64,000 nucleotides of DNA from Dipetalonema caudispina (GCA_013365325.1 JABVXV010000031.1:1-64000), one strand, 5' to 3'. Counted from the first letter of the stretch, positions 1 through 15,200 are shown. The notes: a model not told the origin generated them from the letters alone. Translations and numbers: made by a program.

Positions 1-195
<195 letters not shown>

Positions 196-1030
196 ACCAC
201 CAACGACATCATCTTTTGATCGGCAGTGGCATTCAACGAAGAAAGCGGTGCATGCGTATGCGTGCGCACCTGCAAGAAGCGGCTTTCACCTTCATTTCCT
301 TTTCGATTTCCACTTCTTCCTTTTCATCGTCTTCAAAAATTTGTTCCAATCCGCTAAAACCAGTTATGATTTGTCGCTACTGCTCCTACTTATCTGTACC
401 TTTTTTGGTTGTTTGGTGATGGAGTGTAGTAGGGAGGGTCTTCTCCTTCACCTTCATTTTCACATCTCTCTCTTTCGTTTTAGCCCTCTGTAGCTGCTCT
501 TCAACCTTTTTTGAAATACTTTCTTCTTCATCTCCTTCGACAACAACAACAGCAGCAGTGACAACCCTAAATGCTTCCCGCATCACCTTCACCAATGTCA
601 TCCCATAACACGACAACAGGTGAAAGTTACGTAAATGCTAACGTTTACTGTCAAAAATTCGATTTCTAATTACTCCTTATGATTATGATTTTTCGAAATA
701 TTTTGCTACTCTATTTTGCATGATGCAATTGGTGAAGAGATTATAAGACGGTAGTTAGTGATATCATATCAGGATAAAGAAAATAGTTAACAGTATTCAA
801 TAGGGCTCACTAAATTTCATCATAGTAACAATAACTCTTAATAAGCTATTGAATAAAATGAACTATTTGAATAAGATGCATTTTTCGAGTTCATTTATAA
901 TCGCCAGATTCCTCAAATGAAAGTGGTAAGAATCTGATGAAACTCTTTTGCACAAAACCAACAATCTGAATCGTTGATTGCACACATCTACAGTAAACGG
1001 ATAATATAAATACCAGCAGTTAGCCAGATT
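196..1030. other. Intergenic, no gene seen
   Basis: AT-rich DNA without exon-like coding stretches. A CT-rich strand bias at roughly 280-560 creates short overlapping ORFs on both strands, with compositions typical of low-complexity DNA. I see nothing further that I can support. Confidence 0.5.
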
Positions 1031-1039
1031 ACGGTAGCA

Positions 1040-1330
1040 ATGGGGATGGCTCCTATTAAGCTCCTAACAGCCGCTCGTATCCGCAGAACTGCGGACAAAT
1101 CCATCTCCGGCGTATGAGGGCGTGGCTCCTATCTGACGGTATCTTTGAGGCCTGAAGCCTTTCAGGGCGGAGCCCCAATAGAGGGATGGTTCGGTTGCCT
1201 ACAGATAGATATGTATCGCTCCCCCAATTCTATCTATCCTTGATTTAATCAGACAGTCAGCGGCCGGGTGGCTCACTTGGCAGAGAGGGAGGGGAGAGCG
1301 ATCATCGCCTCGGATAGGGTAGAGCTGCTG
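1040..1330. other. GC-rich island with short inverted repeats
   Basis: A block clearly richer in G+C than its AT-rich surroundings. It holds a perfect 6-bp stem with a 2-base loop (CCGCAG at 1081-1086 and CTGCGG at 1089-1094). It also holds GGCTCC (1124-1129) facing GGAGCC (1169-1174), with a small AGGC/GCCT hairpin (1148-1160) nested inside. No long ORF crosses it. It lies about 2 kb upstream of the first visible dve-1 exon, so it could be a promoter or regulatory element, an untranslated first exon or a structured RNA; the sequence alone does not decide. Confidence 0.45.
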
Positions 1331-1391
1331 CTGCTGATGCTGCTGATACTGCTGATGCTGATGCTACTGATGCTGCTGCTGCTGCTGATGT

Positions 1392-1480
<89 letters not shown>

Positions 1481-1550
1481 CTATGACGGTGACAGTGACG
1501 ATGGTGGTGGTGACGATGATGGTGACGGTGAGGTGGTGATGTTTCCTTCC
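1321..1550. repeat. CTG then ATG/TGA trinucleotide microsatellite
   Basis: Imperfect CTG/CTGATG repeats (about 1321-1390) run into a long pure ATG/TGA repeat (about 1391-1480), then degenerate GTGACG/GATGGTGG units to about 1550. ORFs over the repeat would encode homopolymers (Met, Ile or Ser runs) and are not credible proteins. Confidence 0.97.
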
Positions 1551-3208
1551 TCTCCTCATCCATTTGCTTACCTATGATAGGTACTGATAACATGATTATA
1601 CACCAACCAACCATCCATCCATCCATTCATCCATTCAATCATTGATTTATTTCCGCCGTCCCTCACTTTCATTCTTATCAGCAGCAATAGCAGCAACTGT
1701 TTAACTCCCAATATAGGTCGGCCACCTTTTTGATAATAACCACTTTTGTCCCGTACCCATTTCTTTCTTGATTTCAAGTATCAACAGTGAATTAATCAAG
1801 ATTATGTCCACCAGTGATCCGCTATTGCATAATAGTAATATCATTTCCAAAAAAAAAAAATTGATTTGAAACTTGTAAAATTACTCCATTTTAATCCTTG
1901 AAGAGACATTGCTATTCGAAGCATTTCTTTCGAGTAGTTGATTCTTGAGATTTTAAATCTCACTTTATTGCCAAAGCGATCTTCACTTAATTCCATCGAA
2001 AATTGAAAATTTGAATTTTTCCAATCTCCTTTCGAATGATTAATGCTGCTTAATTAAATTTTGTTGTTTTGTAAGCACAGTAATTTAAAAAGAGTTGCAC
2101 AAGGAAATAATGAATATGATGCAAATTTGTATTGTTTCTCGGTATAAAATAACCATCAAATTTATAAACTTGCTTTTTCCGGTCCAATCAGCAGAAAACA
2201 TTTCACTCATCTGTATATCATGCTATCGGCCTTCTTTGAGAAATACAGCAAATTAATAGGTGGTAGTTATAAGTACATATCTAAATGAAATCAGTTCTTA
2301 ATAAATTTTCGTTAGTTTGTAGTCGTTGTTGCGAATGATTATGTTACTAACACTTTTTTGATTATTTCCCGAAATGAATTTCAATTTTTTCTAGTAAATG
2401 CGTTATGTTTAAACTTTTAAAAGAAATAAACGGAAAAGGATAATGAAAATAATTACGGATTAGAGCTATTTTGAGAAATGGAGACGTTAAATTTCCGTTT
2501 TTTTCCTTGATTCTTGGAAAATTTGCGACGTGTCTTACTTTCATAACTACTTTATTATGCATTATTGCCATTGGGAATCATTTTTCCAATAATTTAGCCA
2601 TGTATGAAACATTTTGGCAGATATTACGGAACGAATTAAAATATATCTTGCGGAATTACGTGAAAAACAATTCACTGTTCGATACATTTCAGGACAACTA
2701 ACCGAGAAGACGGGCTAAAATACATTTATTGTTGTCAACAGTAGTATTACCACAAAACCCGTCACTCTCTGGTCCTTATTTAACTTGTCATCTGTTTCCG
2801 ATCGAAATTTTGAACTATTTCGACACTTTTCTTCTTTTCTTCCGTTAAACATATTGTCCCAAACAAGTAAGTCTTAAAAGTGCTTTTCCACTGATTAACA
2901 TTAATTTTAAATTTAAATTTCAAATATTATGTGCGTCAATTATGAAGAGAATTCACTATCCCTTTACTGATCTGTTGATCAGATCCAAAAACGTCCGTGA
3001 AGTTTGGGGATGGAGAGTTCCCGAAACATATTGCTTTGAATGGGAGATGAAAGAATGACTTCATTTCTATTTCTTTCATCTCATTCATTTTTCAAGGCTT
3101 GAAATCTTTGATTTGCTCTTTGATCAGACGATCGGTATTAACAGTTGTGAATATCGTGTTGCTTAACTTTTTTCCAAACCTTTATTTTTCAAATTTTTGA
3201 ATTTCTAG
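1551..3208. other. Upstream region of dve-1; first exon(s) not resolved
   Basis: AT-rich sequence with no confident exon. The first recognisable dve-1 coding exon begins at 3209 after a TTTCTAG acceptor, and its reading frame enters with two leftover bases, so either an upstream exon or a trans-spliced leader joins here. A small ATCC/TCCA repeat lies at about 1610-1640. I could not choose a promoter. Confidence 0.4.
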
Positions 3209-6200
3209 AAAGAGCTGGATTTCCTGCGAGCCACTCGAAAGGATTCAGAGTCCCGCTCAATATGAGTATGTTCCCGGTGCGCGTTGTGGTGGAATCGGTT
3301 CGACCGCAACATTGTCTTACTTGCGCACGTGACGGTCATATGCTTGTCGATTCTTACGCAATTGTGTCCGGTGCGACTTTGCTCAGCCAGCTGGTCGATA
3401 CAGTGCTTAGTGCTTTAGGCATGCCACAACTGGCCGTCAATTCAAAAGGTTGTTCTTTTAACATCTACTTCTTACTTCAACACATCTTTTGAATAAAATG
3501 GTTTAGAAAGCGTTTAAGTTTTCTGTAAAGTTTTGTAGGTATCTTCAAGAATTATATAATGAAATTCTATTGATTAATTTCCAGATTCTCTAGACATTAT
3601 GATAATGTAATATCCTTTACTCTGCAATATATTTTATCCCTTACCACATCTTTAAGCAACCAGATAGACCAGGCTTATCTGGTATTATCCCAATTGCTAC
3701 TTAAATCCAAGCCAGAAACTCCATCTCTTGGCAGGAACAGTAGTAGGCTGCGGTTTATGTTAGGCAGGACTAATCCCCTAAAAGAAGCTAGAAGACTATT
3801 ATGTTCGTTTGTCCTCTCCCTTTTGAACAAGCGTAGATTAACTGGGATTTCGATTTCCCCACCAAAATTAAGTGTCAATCAGCAACTATATATTCTTTTC
3901 GTTTTTCATTCAATTTAAATTTATTTGAATGCTTTTTTTTTTTGTATTTTTCCAGTTAATTTCTTGATTTGATTAGAAATTTCCGGATATTCAAGGGAGG
4001 AGGAAGGAGTCGGAAGAAGGGAAATGTAAATTTGTTGCTACTATTTTGAGAATATATTTACACATTGATTCTCTTACCTAATTGTTATTAACTAATTGTT
4101 CATTTATTCATTCCTATTTGCAACACTTTTTTTTGCAACTGCAAATTTTTACGGATCATTTTTGCTTTTGATTAGTTAAAATAGTTAAAAATAGCTATAC
4201 TTTTTTTAGATATTACGCAATAAAAAATCGCACTTCAATATCTTCGCTTCATTTCTAACTTCAATAAAAAAAATTACCTATTTACTTATTTAATCGTAAT
4301 AGGAACTTTTCCTATTTATTGCAATTTAAATTCATTGTCGCTATTATTGTCATTCTTTCAACGTTATTGAAGTAAATACATCCTTTAAATATTTGATTTG
4401 AAATTTCGAATTGAAATATTTGTTTAAACCATAATTTAAAGAGTGAGCAAAATAGCCATTCATTGATCCAATCCTAAATTGTTGAAATTATCTTGATCAG
4501 CATGATCATCACTGTTGCCATTCTAACGGTACAATCATTCTTCAATTAGTAAATTAGACGATGAATCCATCTTCTTTATCTTTCGATGTCGAAAGTTAGT
4601 GAAAATTTTCGGAAACGCCCTTGAAAAACTTCACTGCTGCGGTCGCTGACGAAAAAGATGAGATCTGCGTATTGTGTTTGTCGATCCCATTGCTTAACAC
4701 TGCAGAACAGGTATATTCGTCCCTACCCTCCCTCGATGCATCCAATTTGGAATTTTTATAAAACTCCGTCGTAGCCGTCGTTATCTGGTCGAGTCGACGA
4801 CGACGTTGTCATTGTTTGGGCTAGACTCAGGTTTGCTTTTGAAGAGGGAAAGGAGGATGAAGAGGAGGAAGAGAGGAAGAGAAGATGACAGCTATTGCAG
4901 ACTTATACATTTTTCAAGGTGAGCCAGGCGATTTCCGCGATCTGAGATGATGATAAAGTCAAAGTGACAAGCGCTATGCATACTACCCGATTTATCCTTG
5001 AATTTGCTTTTTGTAGAACGAAAGATGGGCAAAAGAGAAGGGGAAAGAGCGAGAGAGAAAGAGAGAGGGAGAAAGAGAGATGTCGGGAGAAAGGATGGAA
5101 CAATTCAATTGGAAGTTCTTTTCCAAGTTAGCAAATTCCTAATATCAGATATGGCTAAAAGGTCAGCAAAGCTTCATAGTGGACATTTGATTATAAGGGA
5201 CTGGCGAATGAATGGAGATAACATATGCAATCAGTACATTTTTTCGAGGCTTAATCTTTTTTTTTAATCATTAAAACAGACACCATGTGAAGTCGTTTGA
5301 CAGGAATGTTGATCAAGGAGGTTGCTTTTCATCTTATCACATATAATAGTGATAATTCCAGAAATAAGTTATGGATGAGAGAACTGGTAGAATTGAGGTT
5401 AGTGATGAAAAGATGATGATTTTATTTCAATCTCCATAGATCAATTGTTATTTATCGTTGGTTCTCATGAAATGTTTCGAATTTGTTACCAATTAACTTA
5501 TGGAACAAAGTTTCATATAGGACTTCGCGTTAAGATTCAAAAATTAGTGAAATAAACTTGCCAGCTTTTGCCTATTTTGTATATATATTATTGGTATATG
5601 GTAGCATCCATCTCTTTGATTTTTACCTCAGTAATTTGGTTCTCGTAAACTAATATAAATTGTAAGATGTATTTTAAATATTTGATTTAATTTCATCTTC
5701 TCAATGACTGTTCTTGCAAAAGTTAAAGATTGAAATCTTGATTCGAAATATCTTTTTTTTTTTTCTCACGCTATGCCTATATCTTCAATCCTATCGGCGG
5801 CTTCACCTTGGCATCGACGATGTGCTGCCATTTTTGTCAAGGTCATCGGCTGTTTGTGGAATTATAAAGAAAAGAGTCATGTGATTTGGAAAAATTCTGA
5901 AAATCTCCTGCTACACTGTAGTTTTTTTTTTTTTTTTTTTTTTTTTGTAATATGAACATATTGGATTTTGGAAGACAGAACAAGAAGCAAGATAAAATTA
6001 TTTTATTTTATTTTTCATATCAAAATTTCTTAACTTTTTAAAATTCAATTTAAATAATAATTACTGAATTTACTTCATATTTCAGCACTATTTTTTCTTT
6101 TCTATGACCTTGCTAGCATTACCTTTCCTTTTCAATCAGTCGCTTTCCATCTTAGTACTATTGTCATTTATTTACCCGTCGACCATTCCATCATATCCCT

Positions 6201-9200
6201 TTTCTTGCTATGTTATCTTCTTACTCTTTTCCTTCTCCTACTAAGAGAGGAGGATTTGTTGTCGCTAATTATCTTTGACATATTCTCCAAGAATTGATAG
6301 TTTATCTCACCTCTTCTTCCTTCGTTTCTACGTTGTAAAAGTACTGGAGAGATACTATTTTATTACACATATAATCTATTCGGTCAACCATTAAGAGAAT
6401 GGATCAAGCCCATATATCCTAATAACAATATACTTTAGTTATATTTTACACAGAATTTTACAATTGAATAATCTGAAACATTGAGTAACGTTTCATGGTG
6501 TTTAATTGATCATTATGTTTCAAAATTACCGGAAGATAGTTAAAATAATTTTCTAAAATCCATGTTTGTTATTCGTACTGTAATCAGCATCTGATGATAT
6601 TTTAAAATGCAATTTTTCCATCACATATACAAATATAAAAGTATTCTTTGTTATTTTACCTTAATTTGCAGTTCAAAAATTTCACGTGACTTGTTTAATT
6701 AAGAAAAATTATAGTTAATTTCGCATTGCGTAATATTTTTCTGTCAAACTGTATACCATTAAGATAGGAAGAGAGCTGCTGTTAATAATGCACCTTGAAT
6801 TTTTATTGCTTCACCTAACGATGACGAAGATCGCTGCGATTTGAAAATAAAGAAAGTGGACCTGTTTTGTGGTTTTGTGGTGAATTTTAGTGAAAGTAGA
6901 GAAAAAAGTAATATCAAGGACGGTGCTGAGAGGAGTTCCGGTAAAAGGTGTTGTTTTCTCTGAAGTGCTTATTCCAGAACGGCAAGAGGGAAGGGAGAGG
7001 AGGGTAATTGATAGAGTGCTTATTCCATAAAACAAGTTATTAATTGAAATGAGATGGAGACGTGGAAGAGCAGGAAAAAAACCGGGGCAAGGATACGGCA
7101 ACGAAATATATCTTAGCAGTCAGTGAAGCTTTTAAACAATAAACATTGATGTACAAAAAAAAAAGGCACCGTCACCAATTAGAATCACAAAATGGCAGTA
7201 AAGTCATAGGTTCTATCTTGTCTTCTTCTTCCTGCTTTTTTTTTTTTCTTCATTACAGATACAATGATGAGATCCCTAAAAAGAAGAAAATAAGATAACA
7301 TTTTAAAAGTCCCAGCAAGAAACAGTAAATTCTTTCTCATTACAATATCATCTTATTCATTTCATCTTCTTCTGCCATCCGGCAGAGCGCATTACATCGG
7401 TAATTTGTGACAGAGAATGGAAATCCAGAAGAAACTGGTTTTTCCTTTTTCCTTAATCTTCGTGAGTCTTACATAATTCAATCCGAACAACAACTGGTTA
7501 GCAACAGCCATGCATTGCTTTGAAAATTCGAAAATTGGAAATTGCTTTCTATTTCACCGCTCCTACTTTCTCTTTCAAGAAAAAGAGTACAAGTAGAAAA
7601 TTTTGAGGAAAGTGTTGTAAATAATTGAGATGTACCTGTAATTATACATTACTAAACAAAGACTAAAGTATTGTTGCAATGAAGGTCCCGGTAAGTCATC
7701 GAGTTCCATGGCATAAAAATGGAAATCAAGTTGAAATGAAAATTTAGCAATTAAAGAAAAACGAATTAACTGAAGGAAACAAAAAAAAAAAAAAAAAAAA
7801 AAAAAATGAAGTCGAGTAAACTATGAATTATGTTTTGCTTTATTTCGAAGCAACAGCCATTTTCTATTGAATGAATTCGAAGTCCAAATTATGCTTTAAT
7901 TGCTTTAAAGGCAGAAATTATTTTGTTCTCTTGGCCTTTTCCCAATAAAATTTAGACCTCTTAGTAAGGCTGTGTGATATCCTTTATTACATATCTAAAC
8001 TAAGTAAGTCTATGTTACCTTTAAGAAAACAAACATATTTATATTATTATTTTAAGAATCTTTGTTGAGTCTATCAAAGATTTTCATTTTTATTTATCAT
8101 TCCTTCGAAGCTAAAATTAGTGGAATTGTTGGTAGTAAATGTAATGCTGAATGTTCTGCAAACAAATTTTAAGCAAGACAAGCTACGAAAAGGCGAAGCA
8201 CCATTGAATCTGTTAATTGATAAGAAAGAGCTAGGAGATGGATCGGCTTCCAGTTATGTTGTCTTTGGATGGATGATCATCGTAATGATGATAGTAATAA
8301 CTATATTAATTGCGATAAGCTGATAAGAGTTGAATAATCACGTGGAGCAGAGCATCATCCCATCTAATCATCAATCCCATGCAAACATATAAACTACTGT
8401 AGCTAATTCAATGGCCTTACAAGACAAACATTCCATTTGGACGGTACGATAAAGGGGGATGTAAGCTGAATGGGAAGTAAGCTTTGGATCAAACATTTTG
8501 TTGTTTGCTGTAAAGTGCTTTAGCTATGCTATTTGTTCACGTTATATGAAATGATGAAAAAAAGAAGTTTTCTTTCTTAGCAAACACACTGGGATTTTTA
8601 TCATTTATTGAATTGATAAAGTGCTTTCAAATGAATGATATGAATTGATAATTTGTAATCAATCGATAGTGAAACAAATGACATAATTCATATTTTTTGT
8701 CCCTACTAAATTTTATTTGTACCGGTAGGTATGGTAGTTCAAGTGTTGTTGCTTTTGCAACTTTAAAAAATTAATGACTTCTAATTTTATGTTTTTTAAT
8801 GAGAAAAAAATTTCAAAATTGCAGGCTTGGTGCAGGTAGCAAATTGGAAAGCGTTGCCATTCGATCAGATTACGGATAATTTAGACGATACGGTGGAATC
8901 GTTGCTCAAAGATATCAGCAATCATATCACTCTTAAAATTTTAACTAAACAGTTCGTTATTTTTGTTTTGCAACTTCTGAAAAAGTTTTTAAAATACTTG
9001 GCCTCTTTATCGCTAGAACATACTTCTGCCTAAAACTTTATAGTGGTTACATTGTGCTTTTTAAAACTCCACTATAGCTTCTTTGCTAAAATAGGACTTT
9101 ATCGTTATTGCTGTTGATAGCAATCAAAAATGAGCCAGGCATATCGAGAAAAGTTTGGCTTAGTGAGACATAACTTCATGCTATTTGTTTTGCTGTGCAG

Positions 9201-12200
9201 AAGTTATCAACCAGAAAAGTTAAATGTAATTGGGTTATAATCCTCAGGCTTTAATGTCCTCTGATTACAACTAACCTTCAATTTAACAGCTTAACTACCA
9301 GTTAAACATGAATTCATGAGAGTTAGATCCCATACAGATTATTAATGGTGGTGTCTTGGTCCTTAGTTAGTAATTGCTTTAGAGCGAAATTTCAGCTAAA
9401 AGATGTTACCAATATTGGGAATCAAATTTATGGTTTCGATGGGAATAATCGTTTAAATATTTGCGTAAAGATATGGAATGATATTTGTTTCTGTTTAAAA
9501 TGGATTAGGGAAAAGAGTTTTATGAGTGCCTACGTTTGTTCAGTGGTGTAAATTCACCATGTTTAGATTAGGAGGGAAATATCTCAAGAGAAGATCGGTA
9601 TGGAAAGAGAAGACAAAGAAAGGTATGTTTAGAAGGAAAAAGAGATAAGCTATGTTAGCTAACTTTCTCGTGAATCATCTCATCCATTCTTCTATCCATG
9701 GACATTTAGGCGTCCACAACGAATGAATGAATACCTATAAAGCTTTGTTCATCGCGATACACATAAAAAGAAAAAATCAGATCGAATGATTTCACTCTGG
9801 TCGACATTTAGCAATTGTTTACAATAACAGCTTATGATAGGCCATTTATCCAGCTAGGGATAGATAAACAGTGATGTGTCTCTTCCCTTTGCTTGGAAAA
9901 GCAGAATGAGACCAAAGAAGCTTCGATCGGTCGATAAACAGGAAATTTATGGTTAGATCGAGCCGAATTGCTGTTTTGTCCTTTTTCCTGTACACATAAA
10001 CTGTAGCACATTCCTTATTCACATAGCAAATGCAAATATCATCTGCTCAAATCATTTCACCCTAAGAATGGAAGAAACATTCATTCATTCACTCATCCAT
10101 TCATTTATTCATCCATTCATTCATTCATTCATTCATTCGTTCATTCATTCATTCATTCATTCGTTCGTTCATTCACTCATTCATTTATTCTTCTGTTAGC
10201 ACACAATCACTGAAGTTTTTGCTGTGATCGTGAAAGAGGGATACATATATGTCGTTTGCTGCTTGAAGCATTCCAGAAATTCCGAGAAATTCCGGAAGCT
10301 CTCAATCACTCGAAAATCTCCACAGTTTAATGGAGATAATTCCCGAAGTTCGAAAACATAACACATGAAAAATAGCCTATAAAAAATCATTCTCAGTTTA
10401 TTCAGTTTTTTTAATATCACTTCCCGGAAGTGTCACGTGCTTTACATGGTTGAAGCTTTAAGAAATCTTAATAGAATTCAACACTTTAACTCATTATTAC
10501 TATTATTATAAGAAGTGATGCTTTATTTTTGATTCAAAAACAAATAAAAGTAAAAGTAGCTTAAATGTTTTTTCCGAAATTTGTTATTAGTTATAATGGT
10601 AAGGGTATGTTATATTACATTTAAATTAATTTAATGATAGTCTGCCTGAAAAGTATGTATTTTCATAAATCTTAAATTCCATACCTAAGAAATAGAATGC
10701 TAATAAATAAAAGGTATATAATTTTGGAAATAATTAGCAATTAAAGTGAAATGTTACAGATCCTCAACAGATGCGTCGAGTTCACAATGTATATCGGATC
10801 TCAGGCAACGTCTTCTTAAAGCAGCCATTTCAAAGCAACCACACATCCTTTCAACTGTTGATAATCAACAAATTAAGGTTAATTCTCACAAAGGATTTTT
10901 CTTCTTCATAATGTAAAAATCATATCTTATTGATAAGGATAATATATGATAAGTGATGGTTAGAAATTTCCCTTAGAAATTCTCGTTTCTACCGATGAAA
11001 TTACCGGTATGCTGTTTATTTTTTATGGAATTAATTGTTAGAGATTTTGCTAGCTTTAATCCGGTTTTATGATCTTGTTCATCACCCACCGTCACATTTT
11101 ATCATTTCAGGATCTAATATTGCAAGTAGTAGCCGGTGATGAACCATCAATGCTCAACTTTGATCAAATTCATGCAATCAATGAATGGCTGGAACAATTG
11201 GATGATAATCATACCGATAGAAAAAGGTTACACTTTGTTTTGTTACTTTAAACATGCCATTTAATGGTTATTATATTTTATTCTTTGAGGTGCTCAAAAA
11301 TTGTGTTGGCGTACTATTCGAAAAGGTATTTTCATACTTAGGATTAGGTTCCTTTATCTAACGGGATTTAATTACTGATAAGAAAATATCCTTTTACTTT
11401 ATCAGTAATCCATTTCGTAGTCGTATTTTATCATTTTGCCGATTAATCTTATTTTTTCCAAGGAAAATTTTACCTTTACATATCACAGTGAGTTTGTAAC
11501 ATTTATGCGGATGTATTTACTAGAAAGTTGTAAGAGCTAATTTATATATTCAGTCATGAATATTTGTCTATTAAGCGATATGCTTGTACAGAACTCCTTC
11601 AAAGAGATTAATTTCAAACACTTTCCAATACCAAAAAGTTTATTTTCCGACAAATCATATTTCACGACAATTCAACGCCTCTATCACTCTAAGACTGGAA
11701 ATTCTCATGATATACCCGTTTATCCATTGCAAAACGGCAAAGTCCACATTGCCACTTTTACTTTACCCATTCCATCTCTTTTCCTGATAAGCGAAGACTT
11801 ATATGTTTCTTATCAATGCGAGGAAATATTCACTGATTATTTCAAACATAAATTTATAGTCATTAATCTATTCCCCACTTCTCAGAACATTAATAGATCT
11901 TATTTCTGAAAAATTTTCAGATCTCTTAATTAATTATTTCACCGTTACTTTTTACATTCTTAATTTCAAGCTCCTACTTGTCATTTTTGTAACAGATATT
12001 ATAACATTTCAATAATTATGCATCATAATCTCATCAAATGTCTGCATACTGTCAAATTTCTGCAGCTGTTTCCGGTCCTAACACTCTATAAAATTCTTAC
12101 CCTCCAACAAAAACTGAACTGAAAAGATTTAGCTAGAATATGAAATCACATATTTAAATATAATGGATCTATATAAATGAATAAAGATATAAGCAAATAA

Positions 12201-15200
12201 AAATATATAATATATTGCGATATATTATACATATATATATATTATATAATAATTACAAAATATATAACAAATATATATATATATATGTATAAGATAGTGA
12301 TTATCACAAATCTCAACACAGCTGGCTAACTGTCATATCTGACAATTTTTGAATAATTTAACTACAATGATTCATGCCTTTTTTTTTAAGCTAATGAGGG
12401 TGCAATATATTTTAATGAAGTAATGGAGGAAATAGGGATCAACTGAAGAGTTAAAGACTAAAATATGCTAAAATATGAATTTGCATGGAAGAATTCTGAA
12501 CTAACAATTCTCTTTTACTCTTTTATTAATCACAACACATTCTATTAATTTATCTTTTTTTCTATAGTTTTATAAAAATCTCATTGAATTATTTAATTCA
12601 AATCTTTTTTACTTCTACAAATGCATTTTTAAGTTAGTAGTTGACAAAAGAGATGGGAAAAGAGAAAGAGAAAGTGGGAAAGGGAGAGAGAGAATTTGGG
12701 AAAGTATGATGGATCAAAGCAATTCAGAGTTCTAGTTTAAAGGAACTTCTTTTGTACAGTATGCATTTAGGATTTAAATGTCGACGATTGTGTTGGAAGT
12801 GCTTAATTTAAGATAGCTCACTTGCTAGCTAACTAGCTAAAGCTTAACTAACAACTAGCAAAGAGAAAGTAAAAGATTAAGGTAGAGATAGATTTGTTGT
12901 GTACTTAGCCGATTTAGAATTAGAAGAAATATGCTATGCTATCACCTCAATAAGCTATAATTTGTCCTCTTAATTTAATTTTTAGTCGAATTATGGTAGT
13001 GTGAAATGATGAATGTAAAATGAAATTAGACATATCCGGAAATGCTTCCTAAAGAATAATATTTGTATTCATCCGGAACATCAATAATCAATATTGCTCA
13101 GTCTAAACTAAATCTAACAATATTCCTAATTCATTTTATAATTAAAATTTAAATCAATCTTCAAGGAAACATATCATATGCTGTAAAAGAGTGCATCAAG
13201 ACAGATAAGCACAATATTTACCATCGTCTTCATATAGGAGAAGATGGCTAAACAATTTTTTTTTTTTTTGTTTGTTGATTTGAATGGATGCTGAGTTGGT
13301 TGGTTGGTGAATTACTAGCGCTCTAAGCTTTTTGCAAACTTTCATTCTCATACATTATTCCTCTCCATAGAGAGAGAGATGCACAAATTTATGCATCACA
13401 TCAATCCATCAGCATCATCGAAACCCTGCTAACACCTCGTTGCTCTCTGTCGACCCAATACGGAAACAATTGAATTGCTTGAACAAATTTGTAAGGCTGG
13501 GGAATGATAGCTTTTCATTTTTTTTTTTTTTTGTTTTTTCTTATTAACTATAACTAATCAATTATAATTCTTCCCATTTTTTTTTTCTTCTCTTTATATT
13601 TCATCTATCGGACAACTTTATTCCAATTTGATGAATGTATTTGATCCTGAAAAGAACAACTTTTTTCTAATTAATATTCTTTAGAATGATAATTCATTTT
13701 TTTTTTTAGTTGATTACATTAAAAAAAAAATAATGATTGTATATCGAATTGAAGATTACTAAAGTAATTCCTTTTAATGTCATAAATTTGCATTTTGAAA
13801 TTTGGGATTAAAAATTTGGAATCTACAAAACAGTGATTAGAAGCTAGAAGTTTATAATGGATGTGTTGAGATAAGATTTCCGAAGCTTGAACACTTTCCA
13901 GAGCAGTGTCAAAAAAAAAAGTTATTAGCAAAATTAAAGCGAAAGACGGAATGGATGATAAGTGGATATGATTGAGGACCAAGAACCAGTTCAATTATGA
14001 AATTTTCCGATTTATTTCCTTCTTCGATTGCTTTTTGACTTTTTACTTTATTTACTAGAGCTTTCAGTTCAGTTTACGTAATTGAGACACTGTCTGATAA
14101 GTATTAAATATTAAAAATTTATGAAATCAGGAAATGATGGAAGCTAATTGTTTCTTCAGTTGACTTTGAAATTACAAAAAATATAACCAAATATAAGATG
14201 ATACACACATTACTTGATGGACGTTTGAGGTTACTTCAAGGTCCAAATTTGTGAAAATATAAATGGACATATGAAAGGTGGTAAATACGTAGGTTTTGCT
14301 ACTCAACGGTCCAGCAAAATTCGAACTTGTAGTATACTGAGGTTGAGGAAGAACTGGCGAATGGGAAAGATATGATGGGTGGAATGTAAGTAATCAGATG
14401 CGTTTACTCATCAGTAATACTTGAAATCATTTCTGAGCAACCCAAAAGCTTGATCCATCGATACGCATGAAATATATGGGAAGTGACAAGTCATCTCAAA
14501 AATATAACTTCTTGCAATTATGGATAATTATCAAATCGTTATGGATTTTTTCCACACTGATAAATCAGAGACATAATAGTTGTTGACAACGAAGACACTG
14601 CAACACATCAAATTACTTACTTGTTTTACCTCTCTTTATCATTATTGTAATTACTGGTATCGTGCTTTAAGTGATCATCATCAACAACATCATCATCATC
14701 ATCATCTTTCTTTTTCCTACCAGCTCCTCTCTTTAATTACATTTCCTTTAGGGTAAGTTGCACAATATTTATAATCACCTGACGAGCGAGCGCAACTGAT
14801 AAAACTTGCCCAATCTGCTCTGTGTCTTCTCTCACTGTACCCAACATCGTTTACTTATGTTGCAATAATGGGTTCGAGCAGTGAAAAACATAAAAGTCAG
14901 GCAGAGACGTATATCAACATTGATGCGATTCGCGATGTGATCCAACCCGATGAGACAAGCGATCACAGAGCAACCTCTTTTGATTTGACGCTGGCGGCAG
15001 TAATGACTTTCTTTCAACACTAAATTTTACATAAAAGAAAAACAAACAATATTTCGGAGAGCCATTAAAATCAAGAAGGAAAGGAAGAGAAAGGGTAAAG
15101 GTATAGGAGCAGGTTGTTAGGAGGGAAGCGAAGGGTAGAAAGGGTTCGAGGGGTGCAGTGATGTAAACATCGCAACGCAGTTTTCGATAAGAACCAGTTC

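Noticed and set aside
1020..1260. Possible tRNA or spliced-leader RNA gene in the GC-rich island
   Set aside because: No T-loop GTTCGANNC with matching arms, and no spliced-leader sequence followed by a GT donor, could be found.
1268..1626. ORFs on both strands over the trinucleotide repeat (Met-, Ile- or Ser-rich proteins)
   Set aside because: Pure microsatellite translation in several frames, with no exon context or domain.
8120..8323. ORF with a C-terminal hydrophobic segment inside dve-1 intron 1
   Set aside because: Single isolated ORF with no splice support; the hydrophobic end comes from an AT-rich ATGATGAT stretch.
11556..11909. 117-codon + ORF in the large dve-1 intron
   Set aside because: No domain, signal peptide, splice context or codon pattern; compatible with chance in a 5-kb intron.
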